NCBI GenBank assembly: GCA_021464245.1
Contig: JADCRB010000086.1
Location: forward strand, 340,990-404,989
Length of the DNA stretch: 64,000 bases
Direction: 5' to 3'
Origin: Carallia brachiata
Lineage: Eukaryota; Streptophyta; Magnoliopsida; Malpighiales; Rhizophoraceae
The notes beneath the pieces were generated by a model. The model saw nothing but the letters and a program-made list of their open reading frames with translations, was not told the DNA's origin and did not search any database. Made by a program: the position numbers and the translations under genes. Below are positions 1 to 12,022 of this stretch, piece by piece (the stretch's first letter is position 1; each line of letters opens with the position of its first letter).

Positions 1-646
1 TATATTGCAGTTTCTTGGATAATGAAAAATTTTTATTCAGAAAAAAGCAAAAGAAAGGAAGGCCTCCAAGGTGACTAACAGTAGGAAAACAAATGTAGCC
101 CTGAGAATGGGACGAACCAGTTTAGTTCATGTAAAATGTTTGAAACATTTTTAACAATTGATTAAATGCCAATCGGATTGAATATGTAAGCAGAAAGAAC
201 TAATTGAAAATGCACAGTTGAAGTAGCTACTCTACTGCTCTCAAAATAGAAAAAAAAAATTTTCACCAAGAAATTCGAAGATTTTTTTTTTTCTGTTCCG
301 TATTGAATTGCCATGATTTGCAGCCAAGCCAAAGCTTGCACACAGGTCTTTTGAACATCATTTAGAAATGATGGTTAATATAAAAAAAATTTACTACTTT
401 TATATTTTTTAATAAATTTAACATAATATTTAAAAATTAATAAATTTAATACAATTTAATCATTTTCTAACGATTTTAACATTTCGAGAGTTAAAAGTAA
501 TCAAATCATGTAATATGCATATATAAGAATTTTAGTGAAAGAAATATAAAGAAAAAAAAAGTAAAGAGAGAGATTAAACTGTGCAAGATTTACAAATAAA
601 CGTGTTGTAAGTGTAAATTAGGAAATTCAGTTACTTTTAACTGACA
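1..646. other. AT-rich intergenic sequence
   Basis: No reading frame, splice-bounded exon or transposon end could be supported here. The stretch is AT-rich with homopolymer runs. The first 350 bases are slightly less AT-biased and could be the flank of a gene lying to the left of the window, but nothing shows this directly. Confidence 0.5.
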
Positions 647-785
647 GCGTGTTAGATTTGTTAGAAAATAATTAAACTGTATTAAATTTGTTAGTTGTTC
701 AAAGTTATGCTAAATTTGTTAGAATATAATTAAACTGTACTAAATTTGTTAATTTTTAAACAATATGCTCGATTTGTTAAAAAAT
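647..785. repeat. imperfect tandem repeat, about 60-bp unit
   Basis: About 2.3 diverged copies of a roughly 60-base unit lie head to tail. Each holds the words AAATTTGTTAG (or GATTTGTTA) and AATTAAACTGTA, spaced the same way. No coding potential is seen. It looks like a small local expansion of AT-rich DNA. Confidence 0.6.
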
Positions 786-847
786 GCAAAGTAGTGATTT
801 TTTAATATTAACCTTAAAAATTAAAGCCTTTGTTTTTTTTTTTCGGC

Positions 848-1177
848 GCATCATTTTTTTTTCCTACAAAAAAATCACCTCACAAACATAGCGGTCATTG
901 GATCCTTGAGCTTGAGACCAGTTTTTTTATCATTGACGTCTCCATTCAACATTTCTCACAGAGATGACCCACTATCAAAATACTACTGGATCTGAAACGA
1001 GCCTTCTCCAAACTCGATCACTGTGTTAATGAATTGTAAACCCAACACTACGCGTTACACTAATCCCTGAGGTAGGAGGAGCGCAAGTACAAGAATTCAA
1101 ACATAAGTCCATACTAAGGACGAAACGCTTTATTACCACTAGTCTGCCACCTCTAGTTATTTTTTTCAATGCATCAT
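848..1177 (-). mobile_element. SINE-like retroposon, reverse orientation
   Basis: On the minus strand a tRNA-like head at the right end contains an A-box-like GGCAGACTAGTGGTAA and, about 40 bases on, a degenerate B-box-like TGTTTGAATTC. About 300 bases later the element ends in an A-rich tail (the T-runs at its left end on the plus strand). The 7-base word GCATCAT flanks it at 848-854 and 1171-1177, consistent with a target-site duplication. The same architecture recurs at 23196-23506 and inside the alcohol dehydrogenase intron near 38560-38845, so this is probably one diverged SINE family. No protein is encoded. Confidence 0.55.
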
Positions 1178-1458
1178 AAAGAGATATATTTTTACAATTG
1201 AATATTTAACACGATGTATCAAACAGAATCAGAAAAATAAATGTTAGATAGACACTTAAAACTGAAAGATAATCAAAATTCAGTCAATAGTACTAACTAG
1301 AACAAACACTATATTGCTAATTTTGTTTCAATTTAGAAAACACAAAAGAAAGGGCCCTGCAACTATTTGTCTGCATTAGCAACCATGACATTCTTCTGCT
1401 TGATTTCCCTTTCAAAACGTTGGAATGGTGACTCAAAAGATGCTCAATAAGAAGTTAT

Positions 1459-2198
1459 GGTTAAGGCAAGGATGAAAGAACCGGACCGGACCAGCCAGTT
1501 TAACTGAAAAAATTGGAAACCAGTTCCTTATCCGGTCCGGTTCAAACTTTAAAATGAAATTTAGATCAAATCGAAAAAAATTGGTCAAAAACAGAAAAAA
1601 TCGGTCAAAAACAGGGATGTCAAAAAATTAGACCGGTTGAACCGGTTCAGTTTAAACCAAAAAATTTTAAATTATAATTTGACCCAAAACTTTATCTAAA
1701 TTATAATTAAGACTCTAATTTTAACTAAAAATTTTAATTTAGTCCTCAATTGATTAAAAATTTCAATTTAATCTTTAAAATTATAAAATTAATATTTAAT
1801 CACTATTTTGTTAATTTTGTTAAAATATATTTTAAATATTAAAAATTTTTCAATATAAAATTAATTTTCAATATAAAATTAATCTTTAAAAATTTTTTAA
1901 TTAATTTTTATAAATTATATTTTGTTAAATATACTAATTGTAATATCCTTAATGTATGTAAATATTAATATAATTCTTAAAATGCATTTTATTTTAAATA
2001 TTTATTATCATTCTTATATAATATAACATTTTATACAATTATATAAGTTATATAAAAATTTAATTTTGATATATTTAATATTAAATACTGGTTTTACCGG
2101 TTTAACCACGGTTTTACCGGTCGAACCGGTTGAACCTTGAACCTCTCAGTTTTTCGGTTCAATGACCGATTCGATTCTATGAACCTTGGGTTAAGGCA
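1459..2198. mobile_element. Mutator-like MITE with 10-bp target duplication
   Basis: An AT-rich core of about 720 bases is bounded by exact 10-base direct repeats GGTTAAGGCA at 1459-1468 and 2189-2198. Just inside them the two ends form a degenerate inverted repeat rich in CCGGTT and GGTTCAA words (AAGGATGAAAGAACCGG on the left against AAGGTTCATAGAATCG read inward from the right). A 9-10 bp duplication with long degenerate terminal repeats is the pattern of non-autonomous Mutator-like elements. No transposase is present. The right interior (about 1930-2110) resembles 25560-25850, so the family is dispersed. Confidence 0.6.
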
Positions 2199-3670
2199 CT
2201 GAAAACAGCTAGAAAAGAAGTTCAATGGCTAGAGTCTCATTATTTAAGTCAACAAAAAGGGAGGAAAAACTCAAAAGTTTCCAACAACAATAAAGTTTGC
2301 CAATATTCTGATTGTAACCAATTAACTTTCTACAAGACAAAGTGTCAAAAGTTATGTACTTCAACTGATCTACTTCTAACCGTTCCAAAGGTTTTATGCT
2401 TCGTGGTACGTTGGAAAATTTGTTGAAATTGGTAGTCATTGAATCCCTTGATATTCGAAGCAAGCTACCGATCATTTGGAAGAAGGTGCGTGTGGGTAGA
2501 TTTACTTCCTCTGAGAAGAACTTGGTAAGCTTTTCCTAAATGGAGCTTCCTTCTATAATTTGCGGTGATCCTATGCTGGTCTAATTACTCTTCGGGGTCA
2601 GTTGGTGAAAAATTCCAGTTGTATAATCCATGTCCACAAAACATGAATCCATAGAATAAAGGTAACTGTATTATTAAATTTCTTGTTTTCCCTTCAAAAG
2701 AATGAAAGCAAAGAACAAAGATAAAAGTTCATAACTGTCGCACCAAACTAGAGGAAATAAGAAAAATGTTGAACAATGGTGCTATTATATTTCCTTGCCA
2801 AGCTGAAGCTTCAACCTTTATGTTCAAATATTTATTTTCAGAAATTTGTCAAGTTGGTTATTGTAGATAATTTGTAAAGATGCTATCTTATCTTGTTATT
2901 GTTTTAATTTGTAGATAATTTGTTTTAAATTTGTTTTGCTTTATTTAAATATTTTTGAATTAAGATGAATTACTTATATCTGATTAATACTAGTTAATTT
3001 GAATTTTGAATGTAAAACTTTTTCACATAAAGAGGTTTGATGATCAATGCAAAGTAAAAAAAAAAAAAAAAATCTTTTAATTTCTTTCTCATTGTTACTA
3101 TTTCTGCAGTAAGCTTTCTAAACCACTATTATGGGATCCTTAGTGACCGATCAAGACTAAAAATATATGACATTGAATTTCAATAAACTGCGAATCAAAT
3201 CATCTAATATAATTAGGAAAATAAAAGATATTAATTAATTATATTATTGTCTTACTAATAACTATTCATTGTTACATTCATAGGAAAATTATATCATCGC
3301 AAACATACATAGTCACACTGTATATTAAGAAATGGAATGGAGAAGTCCACGGTTAGAAGGCTCACTACCCTTAAAATGTCTAGTGAAACAGATTACCGTA
3401 TGAATATGAATAAATGCCTAATATCTCGGGATGTGCCAACCATTTTGGGATCAATGGAAGAAGTCAAGTCTTCTCATCCTAGACTTATTCGTTATTCGTT
3501 AAGGAGTATTTATCTTTGTTTTGAACAAGTCTTCACGCCTCGAAAAGCTAGTTTATTTCCACGTACCACATTTATTTGAATTTTTTTTTTTTTCTAAACA
3601 GCATATAAAGACCATTTGTTACCCGAATCAAACTTACAACCAAGCAACCAAATTATGGTCCTAGCAAGTG
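2199..3670. other. intergenic, no confident gene
   Basis: No gene is recognised. Minus-strand frames between about 2640 and 2210 read for a few dozen codons each and are broken by stops; they could be an eroded gene fragment but match no family I know. A plus-strand frame at 3337-3579 (80 codons) also has no recognisable domain. There is a run of A residues near 3055-3072. Confidence 0.4.
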
Positions 3671-3679
3671 CCCATTTTA

Positions 3680-3850
3680 AACACGATATAACTCCGAAAG
3701 GAGTCACTCTAAAAAACCAATCTTTTGCTGTGATTGCCAGTCCATTATGCCTACAATCTGATAGCCTCCTTAATTGCTATTAACTCCACCACATTTGATT
3801 TAGCCACTACCTTTAGAGAACAAACATATGATTTTTCCGTCCACCCCTCT
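3680..3850 (-). pseudogene. LINE RNase H-like domain remnant
   Basis: Read on the minus strand, short stretches in two frames resemble the RNase H-type domain (RVT_3 family) at the C terminus of plant LINE polyproteins: DGKIICLFSKGSG, then SNVVELIAIKEAIRL, then WTGNHS. They occur in the usual order and spacing but are separated by stop codons and a frame change. The acidic residue in ELIAIKEA fits the family pattern in which a Glu precedes the A-I-x-E-A helix. No reverse transcriptase was found next to it. This is a dead scrap, and the call rests on recall of the family pattern. Confidence 0.45.
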
Positions 3851-5687
3851 CAATACATCTCTTTTCTCTTATCACAGTCCTTTCAGTCAATTCTATCATT
3901 GAGTCGTCTGTGTTAAATTTCAACTCCTTAGACAAAGAGGGCTTCCACTCCACAGAGATCTGCATATTTAAAATCTTGATGACGTCCTAAGTCAATTCAT
4001 CTTGGATCTTGTTTTTCATGGTATGATCTCCTCTAAGTAACTTTCGAGAGATTACTTTCTAGCCGTTGTTTTTTGAAGTAGATGAAGATTTTGTTTCATT
4101 TTTTTTATTTTCCCTTTCGATAATTTTTTGCTTACTGGTTTTCCAAGAAAAAAAGTGATTGGTTTCTTTACCGTTCTTTTACACTAAATTCTTTTTTTTT
4201 TTTTTCCAGTAATAACGTTAATATACTGCAACATATTTCACCTTCATAATGGTCCTCTTAATAAACATAAAATTCTTCTATAACATTCTCAAAGAGAGGA
4301 TTTGATGTCCAGATGACCTCTTTTTTTGTTTTTTTTTTTACTTTCTAGCTTTTACACTTATATTCTGAAAGGTCTTAATTGATCTAACTATTGAAAATCT
4401 GTGTGCAGAATCTGCTGCATTCTTGTTACAGCAGAAATCAAATTAAACGGAGGGAAATCTTACTTTCTCTCATAGAGCACAACGTGTGGAAAACATGCAG
4501 CGAGAGATGCCAAACTCAGCGGAAAAGAGCGGCAAACATAGTGCTGAGATCGAGCCTGCTATTCGGATAAGTTGATATCTAACGATTTCTTATGATGATA
4601 TTTTTGTCCCGTGCTATCAAAAGCATGTGAGGACAGGATGAGAAATGTCTTTGCATTATATGCATTGCACCAATAGAGAATTGGCATCAGAACATAGAAA
4701 CAAAGACAAATCCCACTATCACACTTGCAATGGCACAATTTTTAAATGTAGCTTGTTGGAACAATAGTTACTTCAACTGTCTATTGTGGCGTATCATTGT
4801 ATCTTCATTCTGAGTGTTAAGAATATCTGTAGGCCAAAATTACTTCAAGGTCGCAAACACAGAGTTTGAGATCATTTTGTGATCCTATTTATCACTTCAA
4901 ATTCAACATGTGGAAGAGTGTTCATAGTGGATGGCAATCTACCCAATATGCTAATCTTAAAGTATTGCAGTTTATGGTGCTCACCGTTATTTCAAAAACT
5001 ACAATGTGAGAGTTTTTTTTGTCCATAAGAAACGTTAGTGTAGTGCACTTTATTCCACCTTCTAAAACGACCTCTTGATAAACAAAAAATTAGTGTGTAA
5101 TGCCACCAAAAATAGATTTAACATCCATGTAAGTACTTGATAAGTACTTTTTTAGATTCATCGTTGTGAGTTACATAAAAAGAGACATTTTTATCAAATT
5201 TAGGCCCTATTTGTATATACTATTTGAAAGAAGGACACCAAAAAGAAAGATAAAATTCCAAAGCCTACTACTACACGCTCAAATCCATTCACAAGGACTT
5301 AGCAAACAAACTTTCTTCCAATACAGCCTATGTACCAAAAAAAAAAAGGAAAATTATCTAAACATAGTTTGGTTCATTTTCAGATTCTATTTTTCACTTT
5401 AAACTCAACTTATGAAAGAGTGATCATAGTGGATCTCAAACCAATGTAGGTTATGGCATCAAAGTAAGAAAGATATCATTCATTCTTATTTCCAAAACTA
5501 CAATGTCAAAGAGAGATTTCTTTTGGTCTCTAATTGTAACTTTAGTATAGTGCAACATAGTTCACCTCCAAAATATTCCTCTTAATAAACAGAAAATTGA
5601 TTTGTAAGACCATTCAAAGAAGGGAAAGCGCAAAAGAAAGCAAGTTCGCAGCTGTTGCCACAAGCTAGTTATTCTTCAACTCGATAA
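3851..5687. repeat. intergenic with three diverged copies of one repeat
   Basis: Three copies of a module containing CAACATA(T/G)TTCACCT, then CCTCTTAATAAACA, lie near 4203-4310, 5000-5110 and 5505-5620. The last two copies share longer context: both are preceded about 130 bases earlier by a matching block containing AGAGTG(T/A)TCATAGTGGAT, and later by AACTACAATGT(G/C). So about 240 bases were duplicated at a spacing near 500 bases. No gene is supported in the region; a plus-strand frame at 5166-5402 is not recognisable. Confidence 0.5.
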
Positions 5688-6725
5688 TCAGCTTTCTTCT
5701 GGGATCATTCCCTTGAAAGTCTCTAAGGTGAATTTAGCATTAAATACTTCTTTCTTTCCCGGGGTTGGAGATTCCTTGTTTATTATTTGCTCGCATTCAA
5801 TACTGTAAATTTGAGTTTCTCCATTCATCAAGAACCAAACATCCATGGAGAAGCCCAATAAGGTTGAGCACTCTTCGAGAATGAAAACAAAATTGTAATC
5901 TTCTCCTCAGCCCATTAACCCTTCTTGTAATCTTCCAACACTAGTAACCGCAGTTCATCCTTCACAATCTCTGCCGATGACAGCCACGACAGACCCTCAT
6001 GGTATTCAATGGCACAAACCCTGGTTTGGGAATCTGGGAAACGTCTCTTTGGCAATCTAGTACTCGTAAAACACTCCTTGTCCACGTCAAGAGACGCCAC
6101 CTCAAAATCTTTTGAATCAACCCAAGTTATTGGACAAACATGAACGACCCCTTTTAAATGGAAAATCCAAACATGACCGTCACGCTTATAAAGATTTTGC
6201 ATCAGAGAAGCATCAACAGACCTCCATGACGGTTTATCAACACAACCAAGTGTAAGGACTTTAATTCCCAGGATTTTGATTTTATCTTTTTGTTTATGGA
6301 CAGAGACTACCTTGTAGCGACAAGAGGAGGGAGAGCATATATAAGATATGACCATGCCTATAATATTATTCTCGTGTGGATCTGGTAAATCAAACACTCT
6401 GCGAATCGTTGGGTTCCTGACTCGGTAAGTTATTTCGGAGTCATCCACACTTTTGGTCTCTAATATCAACCCACTGTAAGAGGAGATGAATTTATAAGTT
6501 TCTGGAGCGTCTTCGTCCTGTTAATGCGGCCAAACAGAAGGGGCTTAGAGTTGCGTGCTCCTCTACGAAGTTTGGATCTTCAATCATGGCACGCCATTGC
6601 TTGCACACAGACTTCAATATGAGAAAAGTCTGTGCATCTAAACAATAGAAAATCTCTTCCATGATTTCCATTGGCAAGAACAAGGATCCTTCTCCATGAT
6701 TTGAGCTTTTGTTGTTGGCTTTCAC
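5688..6725 (-). pseudogene. F-box protein gene, frame-broken
   Basis: The 5' part (6725-6515) encodes an F-box: LPMEIMEEIFYCLDAQTF followed by LKSVCKQWRAMIEDP, which would bind SKP1 in an SCF ubiquitin ligase. Frame then changes by one base near 6515-6540. The next segment (to 5915) has the look of an F-box-associated domain (YKVVSVH, VLTLGCVDKPSWRS, a VWIFHLKGVVHV strand, then ASLDVDKECFTSTRLP). A second frame change and a TGA occur near 5910, after which GEDYNFVFILEE through GMIPEES continues the fold to a TGA at 5688. Together this is close to a normal F-box/FBA length of about 345 residues, so it is one gene. Two frame changes plus a stop favour a decayed copy. Substrate unknown. Confidence 0.72.
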
Positions 6726-7685
6726 GATTCATATGAGTGGCTCTGCCGTCGCAATTAAAGTGGAGGCGATGTTGGTTATGGCGCAGCTCTTCATATTGCA
6801 GGACGGAGACCAAGAGGAGCCGCAGAGGAGAGCATTTATAAATGAAAAAATATTAGTGTACTGTGTTTTGTTGTTGGTAATATTTTAGTTAAAATTATTA
6901 TTAATATTTTTAAAATAAAAATTAATATTTTTATAATATTTATTATTATATTTTAAAATTATTAATTTTATTTTAAAAATATCTATAATAATTTTAATTA
7001 AAATAATATTCAAAACAAAAATACTTAACACGTCGTATACTTGCGATTTTACTAGTCACCCTTTGACTATTATAGAGAACGGTGTTGCGTAGATAACCTT
7101 GGAGGTACAACTACAACTCTACAAGAGTACGGCTGAACATAAAACCCTCAAAAAATGTAATGATTTGATCAGAATATTTCTTTTTTTGTTTTTCACTCGA
7201 ATAGGCATTTTTATTCACAGTATCCTCAAACAAAAAGACACCTAAATTATTGATTCATACCCATATGTATCACTAGGTATATTTCAATTATTATACGTGA
7301 GAGAAAAATGAGATTTTGCTTCAATGATAACATCTGCTTAATGATTATGCTGATGTGGTCATAGCCCTTTAATTTTAGATTACTAGAAGATTTATATATT
7401 AATTAGGAACATATCAGAAGAGTTTAACAAGGAGCATATCAGAAGATTTTTGTATTAATTTGATAATATCGTCAAGATTCCTATATTGTTAGGAATGTTA
7501 GAGCAATTTTATATTAATTAAATTATCCTTTATTTAAACCATCCTAAATTTTAAAAACTCTCACGTGGAAAGAAGAATGAGAGATTTGGAGGAGAAAAGC
7601 CAATAACCGTTTTTTTTTTTTTTCACATTGTAACACTTTTCTTCATTACCCGTTTGAGGTTGCCTCTTTAAAAAGAAGTTGGAGA
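6726..7685. other. AT-rich intergenic sequence
   Basis: Upstream flank of the F-box copy. Near 6860-7010 there is an AT-rich inverted-repeat-like stretch (AAAATATTAATTTT-type words on both strands). No exon or transposon boundary is convincing. Confidence 0.45.
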
Positions 7686-7688
7686 TAA

Positions 7689-8556
7689 GGCTTGTTTGGG
7701 ATTGCGTTTTAACTGCAGTGCGTTGAAAAAACTTGAGTTTCAAAATCAAAACTCATTTGGTTAACATTTCAGTTATCAAAACGCTGCGGTGCACAGAAGT
7801 TAAAAGTCACTTGTACTTGCGTTTTCTAAAAGCTCCAATTTTCTTACCCATATAATATAATAATATTTTTTGTACTTTTTAAAAAAAATTTTATATATTA
7901 TCTATATTTTACGTTTTAAAATAATATTTATTTTAATTTAAGTTTTAGTTTTATAAAACAAATTTAAAAAAAAATTAAAAATTTGACACATCAATCGATC
8001 AACCACTCTATGCAGTGACTGCATATACGTAATCAAATCCTATATTATTATAGACTTAGAATAAATGAAAGCCAAAGCCCCACTTAAGAAATGCGTTAAC
8101 GGGGCATCTTAGTTCTGTTGTAATACCTCAAGGGAGATTTCTGGTAGCCATGTAAATGGGGGAAAAAATAATGAAAGTGGACCATTATTAATATTTTTCA
8201 TCCTATTCTCATAAGCACTAATACAAAAATAATTAAAAAAGAATAAAAATTAAAAATTAAAAAAATAAATAGGTAATAAAATAAAATATAATCAAATAAA
8301 AAATTTAACTCTGCCAATAAATTTTAAAAAATAAAATAAATTAAAAATCATGCCATTTATAGTTATTTTGTATACTAATAGTTATTTTAATAGTAATTTT
8401 ATCCTATAATTAAAATTCAATTATATTTTTTATAATATTTTCACTATTATAACCAAATAACATGTAACTTTAAGTTACAATACTTTTAGTTTCAGTACTT
8501 TTATTTACAGTACTTCTATCTATAGTAATTTATCTCACAACACTACCAAACATAGC
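7689..8556. mobile_element. Tourist-like MITE (PIF/Harbinger type)
   Basis: The ends form an imperfect inverted repeat: GGCTTGTTTGGGATTGCG on the left, and GCTATGTTTGGTAGTGTTG reading inward from the right. The trinucleotide TAA flanks both sides (7686-7688 and 8557-8559), the preferred target of PIF/Harbinger transposons. The 868-base interior is AT-rich and codes for nothing recognisable. An autonomous-looking Harbinger element begins only 136 bases to the right, though its ends are not closely similar. Confidence 0.6.
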
Positions 8557-8704
8557 TAATATCATCTTTTGGTCTCTAGAGATATAATCATCTCCTAAGC
8601 AGCAAATTCAAGCCAACCTCCTTCTCTTTTTTTTTTTTTTTTTGGGTGACAATGAAAGGCCTTACGACTGCAATGAACTATAAAAATAAAAGGGGCCGTT
8701 TGAT

Positions 8705-8790
8705 TTATGGTTCGGAATCGGAATCGGAATCGGAATAGGAATCAAATGGAATCGGAATAGGAATCAAATGGAATCGGAATCGGAATCACT
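8705..8790. repeat. subterminal GGAATC repeats of the Harbinger element
   Basis: At least eight GGAATC or GGAATA units are packed here, interrupted by AAATGGAATC steps. The right end of the element (13850-13965) carries related GGGAAT/ATTCCC units in inverted orientation. Their position just inside the termini matches where PIF/Harbinger ORF1 and transposase proteins bind DNA. Confidence 0.65.
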
Positions 8791-9289
8791 GAAATTTCAA
8801 TGTGTTTGGTTTATTCGGGAAACGGAATCAAATTCCCTTTGTTGTCCCTTTGGTCAAGTCAGGAATCGGAATCAGAATCAAAATTATTTTTTTAAACTAT
8901 TTTTTAGATAATTCAATAATAAGAATTGAAATATAATAATTTTTAATTATAAATTAAAAAAATCACAAATTAATGTCTTTCTAGCATGAATAGTTATATT
9001 TGAAGTCTTACGATTTTTTGCATTTATTAAAATAAATATATTATATTATGACATTTTTACTTATAAAAATATATATGATATGAGAAATAAATAATTTTAT
9101 AAGAACGAACATTCTAGGTGAAATTCAATTTATTAAAATATCCTTATTCAAACAAATATAGAAAATATGAATTTTTTAAACAAAATTCATAATAGTCTAC
9201 TCATGCATAATTATTGAAGGCAAACAACTACATAACCAGTTACCATTGCCAAAGTTTACCAAAGCAAAATTATTGAAAACAAAAAAACT

Positions 9290-10337
9290 TCAGTACCAAC
9301 TACCATTGCCATTGCCAGCAGTACGTAGAAATCCCATCACATACTGCCTTCTAAGATATGGGTCAGCTTGATAAAATACTTTCAATTTGTGAGGCTCTTT
9401 GGCAAGTATTTCAGCTGCATCCAAAAATTCTCTACTAGTAAGACCTTCAATTTTCTTCAACTCATCAAGTACATTGTCAGCCTTAAGAGACATTTCTTGC
9501 TCACGCTCTTCTGCACGAGACATGGTATTTGCCATGACACCAAGATATGAATTAGCCTCTTGCATGAATATGCCAAAGTTAGTTGTCATTGTATGAAAAT
9601 CAGCAGTCATATTTGTTAATTTTTCTGATTCTTTTGGCTCTTTCCCTTTAAAGGTATTTCGTTGCCGTTTTGTTCGTGAGGAGACCGATTGAGATTCGGG
9701 CTGTGTTGCAGAAAAATCGTCATCATCATCATCACTATCTAAGTTGACATTTTCATTTTCAGTCTCTGATTCCATGTTCTGAACAGCTTCTGTGAAAGTC
9801 TCTGCCTCCCTTCCAATTGCTCTATCTTTTCCAACTAGTGCTCCAATTTCATCAAATAAAGGAAAAGATATATTCAGCAAACCTTTTGCATCTTTATGAA
9901 CCTGCTAGCATAAAAGACAATACAATATCGTGAGAAATTATATTAATTTTAAATTACAACTTATATTTATTTGTTATGTATACCTTGCACCATTCTTCAT
10001 AAGCGCTTTGATCCCCACATATTTTCTTGCTTACATCATCCCAAGTAAATCCAGATTTTCCCATCATTTCAGATAAGGCATGATGTTTTGCCTTCAATGT
10101 TTTCCACCTAGAATCAATGTGTGGAAAGGCTTTCAATCCACTAGTTGGAAGTTTGGCATGGATCAACTCTTCAACTCGATATAGATAGCCATTTCGCCAT
10201 CCACCTTCACCTTTCCAGCGGGGCTCAGTAGCCACCTCTTGTAGGGCTTCAATCAATATTCGGTCTTCTACAGGACTCCACTGTCTTTTGTTTTTGCCTC
10301 GGCCTCGACTTAGTTGGCTACTTTCAACAGTATCCAT
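9290..10337 (-). CDS. Harbinger ORF1, Myb/SANT-like DNA-binding protein
   Basis: Two exons: 10337-9984 and 9901-9290, joined across a GT-AG intron in phase 0 (EWCK then VHKDAK), giving about 321 residues. Residues about 15-110 form a trihelix/Myb-like domain (Myb_DNA-bind_3 type) with RQWSPVEDRILIEAL at the start, conserved tryptophans (FTWDD, EEWCK) and a basic helix SRWKTLKAKHHAL. A run of seven Asp follows near residue 165, then an RTKRQRN basic patch and a helical C-terminal region ending in PYLRRQYVMGFL. In PIF/Harbinger elements this protein works with the transposase in DNA binding and nuclear import. The start is the first Met before the domain. The frame is intact. Confidence 0.87.
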
Positions 10338-10534
10338 TCTTCAAAAATTGAAATAAAATTAGCACACTCTTAAAATACATGAATAGAAACACAACAACAT
10401 AGATCAATTTATGTTAAAAATATTACATATAAATTTCAAACTTATATAAAATAATTCAATAAAAGCAACAAGCAACATTAATAATTGTAGCAACTATAAT
10501 GACATTAGCTATAAAAAAAGAAAAAGTTTAAACT

Positions 10535-12022
10535 TTATTGTCTAACTGATCGAGCCCTCCAATCATTAAACATCTCTTGAGCAAGTGCATTTCGAAAATT
10601 AGACCATTCATCAGAGGTGTTAATCGCTCTAATGAACTCAGTTTCGTTGGCATTAATAATATTTGGGTCATCTTCATTATCATGAATTTCCACCACAGTA
10701 TCTGTAGGCATATATTTCCTTATCAAATTATGCAATAGACAACACGCCATGACAATACGCCCTTGGGTACGTATTGGATAAAACGATGGACTTCGAAGAA
10801 TTCCCCATCGCCCTTTGAGCAAGCCAAAACATCTTTCTATCACATTTCTAGCTTTTGAGTGTTTCATATTGAAATATTCTTCGGCAGTTTGCGGGCGTCT
10901 ATCACCCCTCCATTCACTAAGGTGATATCGTTGCCCTCTATATGGTGCAAGAAAACCCGTGCCGTTAGTGTAACCAGCATCAACTAGGTAATAACAACCT
11001 GTAAAAAAAAAAGAACACATAAAGAACACCATTTTATATAACCATTAAAAAAAATTACATAAATGATAAATAATTTTACCGTGAGGAACTCTTAACCATT
11101 GGGTCTAGAAATTGCATCTCTAAGAACGCGACCATCGTGTGCTGAACCTTCCCATCCAGGCAACACATATATAAATTGCAAGTCAGGTGAGCAGACACCC
11201 AAAACATTCATTGCAAGATTACCCTTTCTCGTCCTATATTTAGGTCTTTCTTGAGAGGACACTGATACACTTATAAATGTGCCATCCAAAGCTCCTAAAC
11301 AATTCTACAGTTAAAAAAAAAACATAATTAGGTTGTCAAGTGTAATGTATTATTAAATTAGAAAATAAGAAACATGCATTTACCTTGAAGCATTTCCACC
11401 TAGCATCTGTGCAATCTTCTGGTATAGGTGTTGGCTTTTTAAGTAATACGTCGTGCAACTTCAAAATGGCCTTCAAACACTGATTAAAATATCTACTAAC
11501 AGTTTCTCCAGTCCTAATGAAATATGAGCCAATTGTCCTATTTTTCATATGGTGAGATAATATAAATAGGAACATAGCGACAATCTCCTCCACTGAAATA
11601 TTTTGAGTACCAGTCAAACCACCAATCTCACCTAGCATCTCGCAAAGTATACTAAATGTATGCCTATTCATGCGAAGCTGGCTTTTACATGCGACGTCGC
11701 TTTCTCTTATTAAAGTATATAACTTTACTAATCGCAACCTTTTCCTATCTTTTTTCTTCATTCTTATGCATTTTTCGCTCATAATCAGTGCACCCATTTG
11801 ATGCCAAATAAAATGCATAATGTACATGAGTATAGTAATCTCCATTATAAATTGTACCAGTAGAAATTTTCTCCTCCCTCTTAAACGAGCCATTTCTGTA
11901 TACACTTCACAAAGGTAAAGAAAGAAATTATAAAAATACGATATAGGTAAATAACTTGCGTGCACATTTGCTAGGATGCTAGACAATATATCATAGTCAA
12001 CGAACTGCAGGTCATCCATCAA
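10535..12022 (-). pseudogene. Harbinger DDE transposase, one frameshift
   Basis: Exons can be traced at 12022-11384, 11304-11076 (approximate end) and 10998-10535, with GT-AG junctions (CFK then [12 protein letters not shown] then CYYLVDAGY). The catalytic acids of the DDE_Tnp_4 fold are all present: Asp in ALDGT (11284-11286), Asp in LVDAGY (10979-10981) and Glu in VIERCFG (10835-10837). Upstream is the usual helix-turn-helix region (LRMNRHTFSILCEML) and HHMKNRTIGSYF. After RPNG at about 11092 the frame meets a stop; the following LRVPH is readable one base out, so one base appears lost in a G-run. The N terminus before MARLRGRRKF is uncertain. A short minus-strand frame at 13101-12983 could be an additional 5' exon. 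Confidence 0.85.

Noticed and set aside
3337..3579. 80-codon plus-strand frame as a gene
   Set aside because: No recognised domain, no splice context, and the flanks are AT-rich repeats.
6580..6813. 77-codon minus frame overlapping the F-box start
   Set aside because: The other frame at 6492-6725 has the F-box consensus; this one has no domain.
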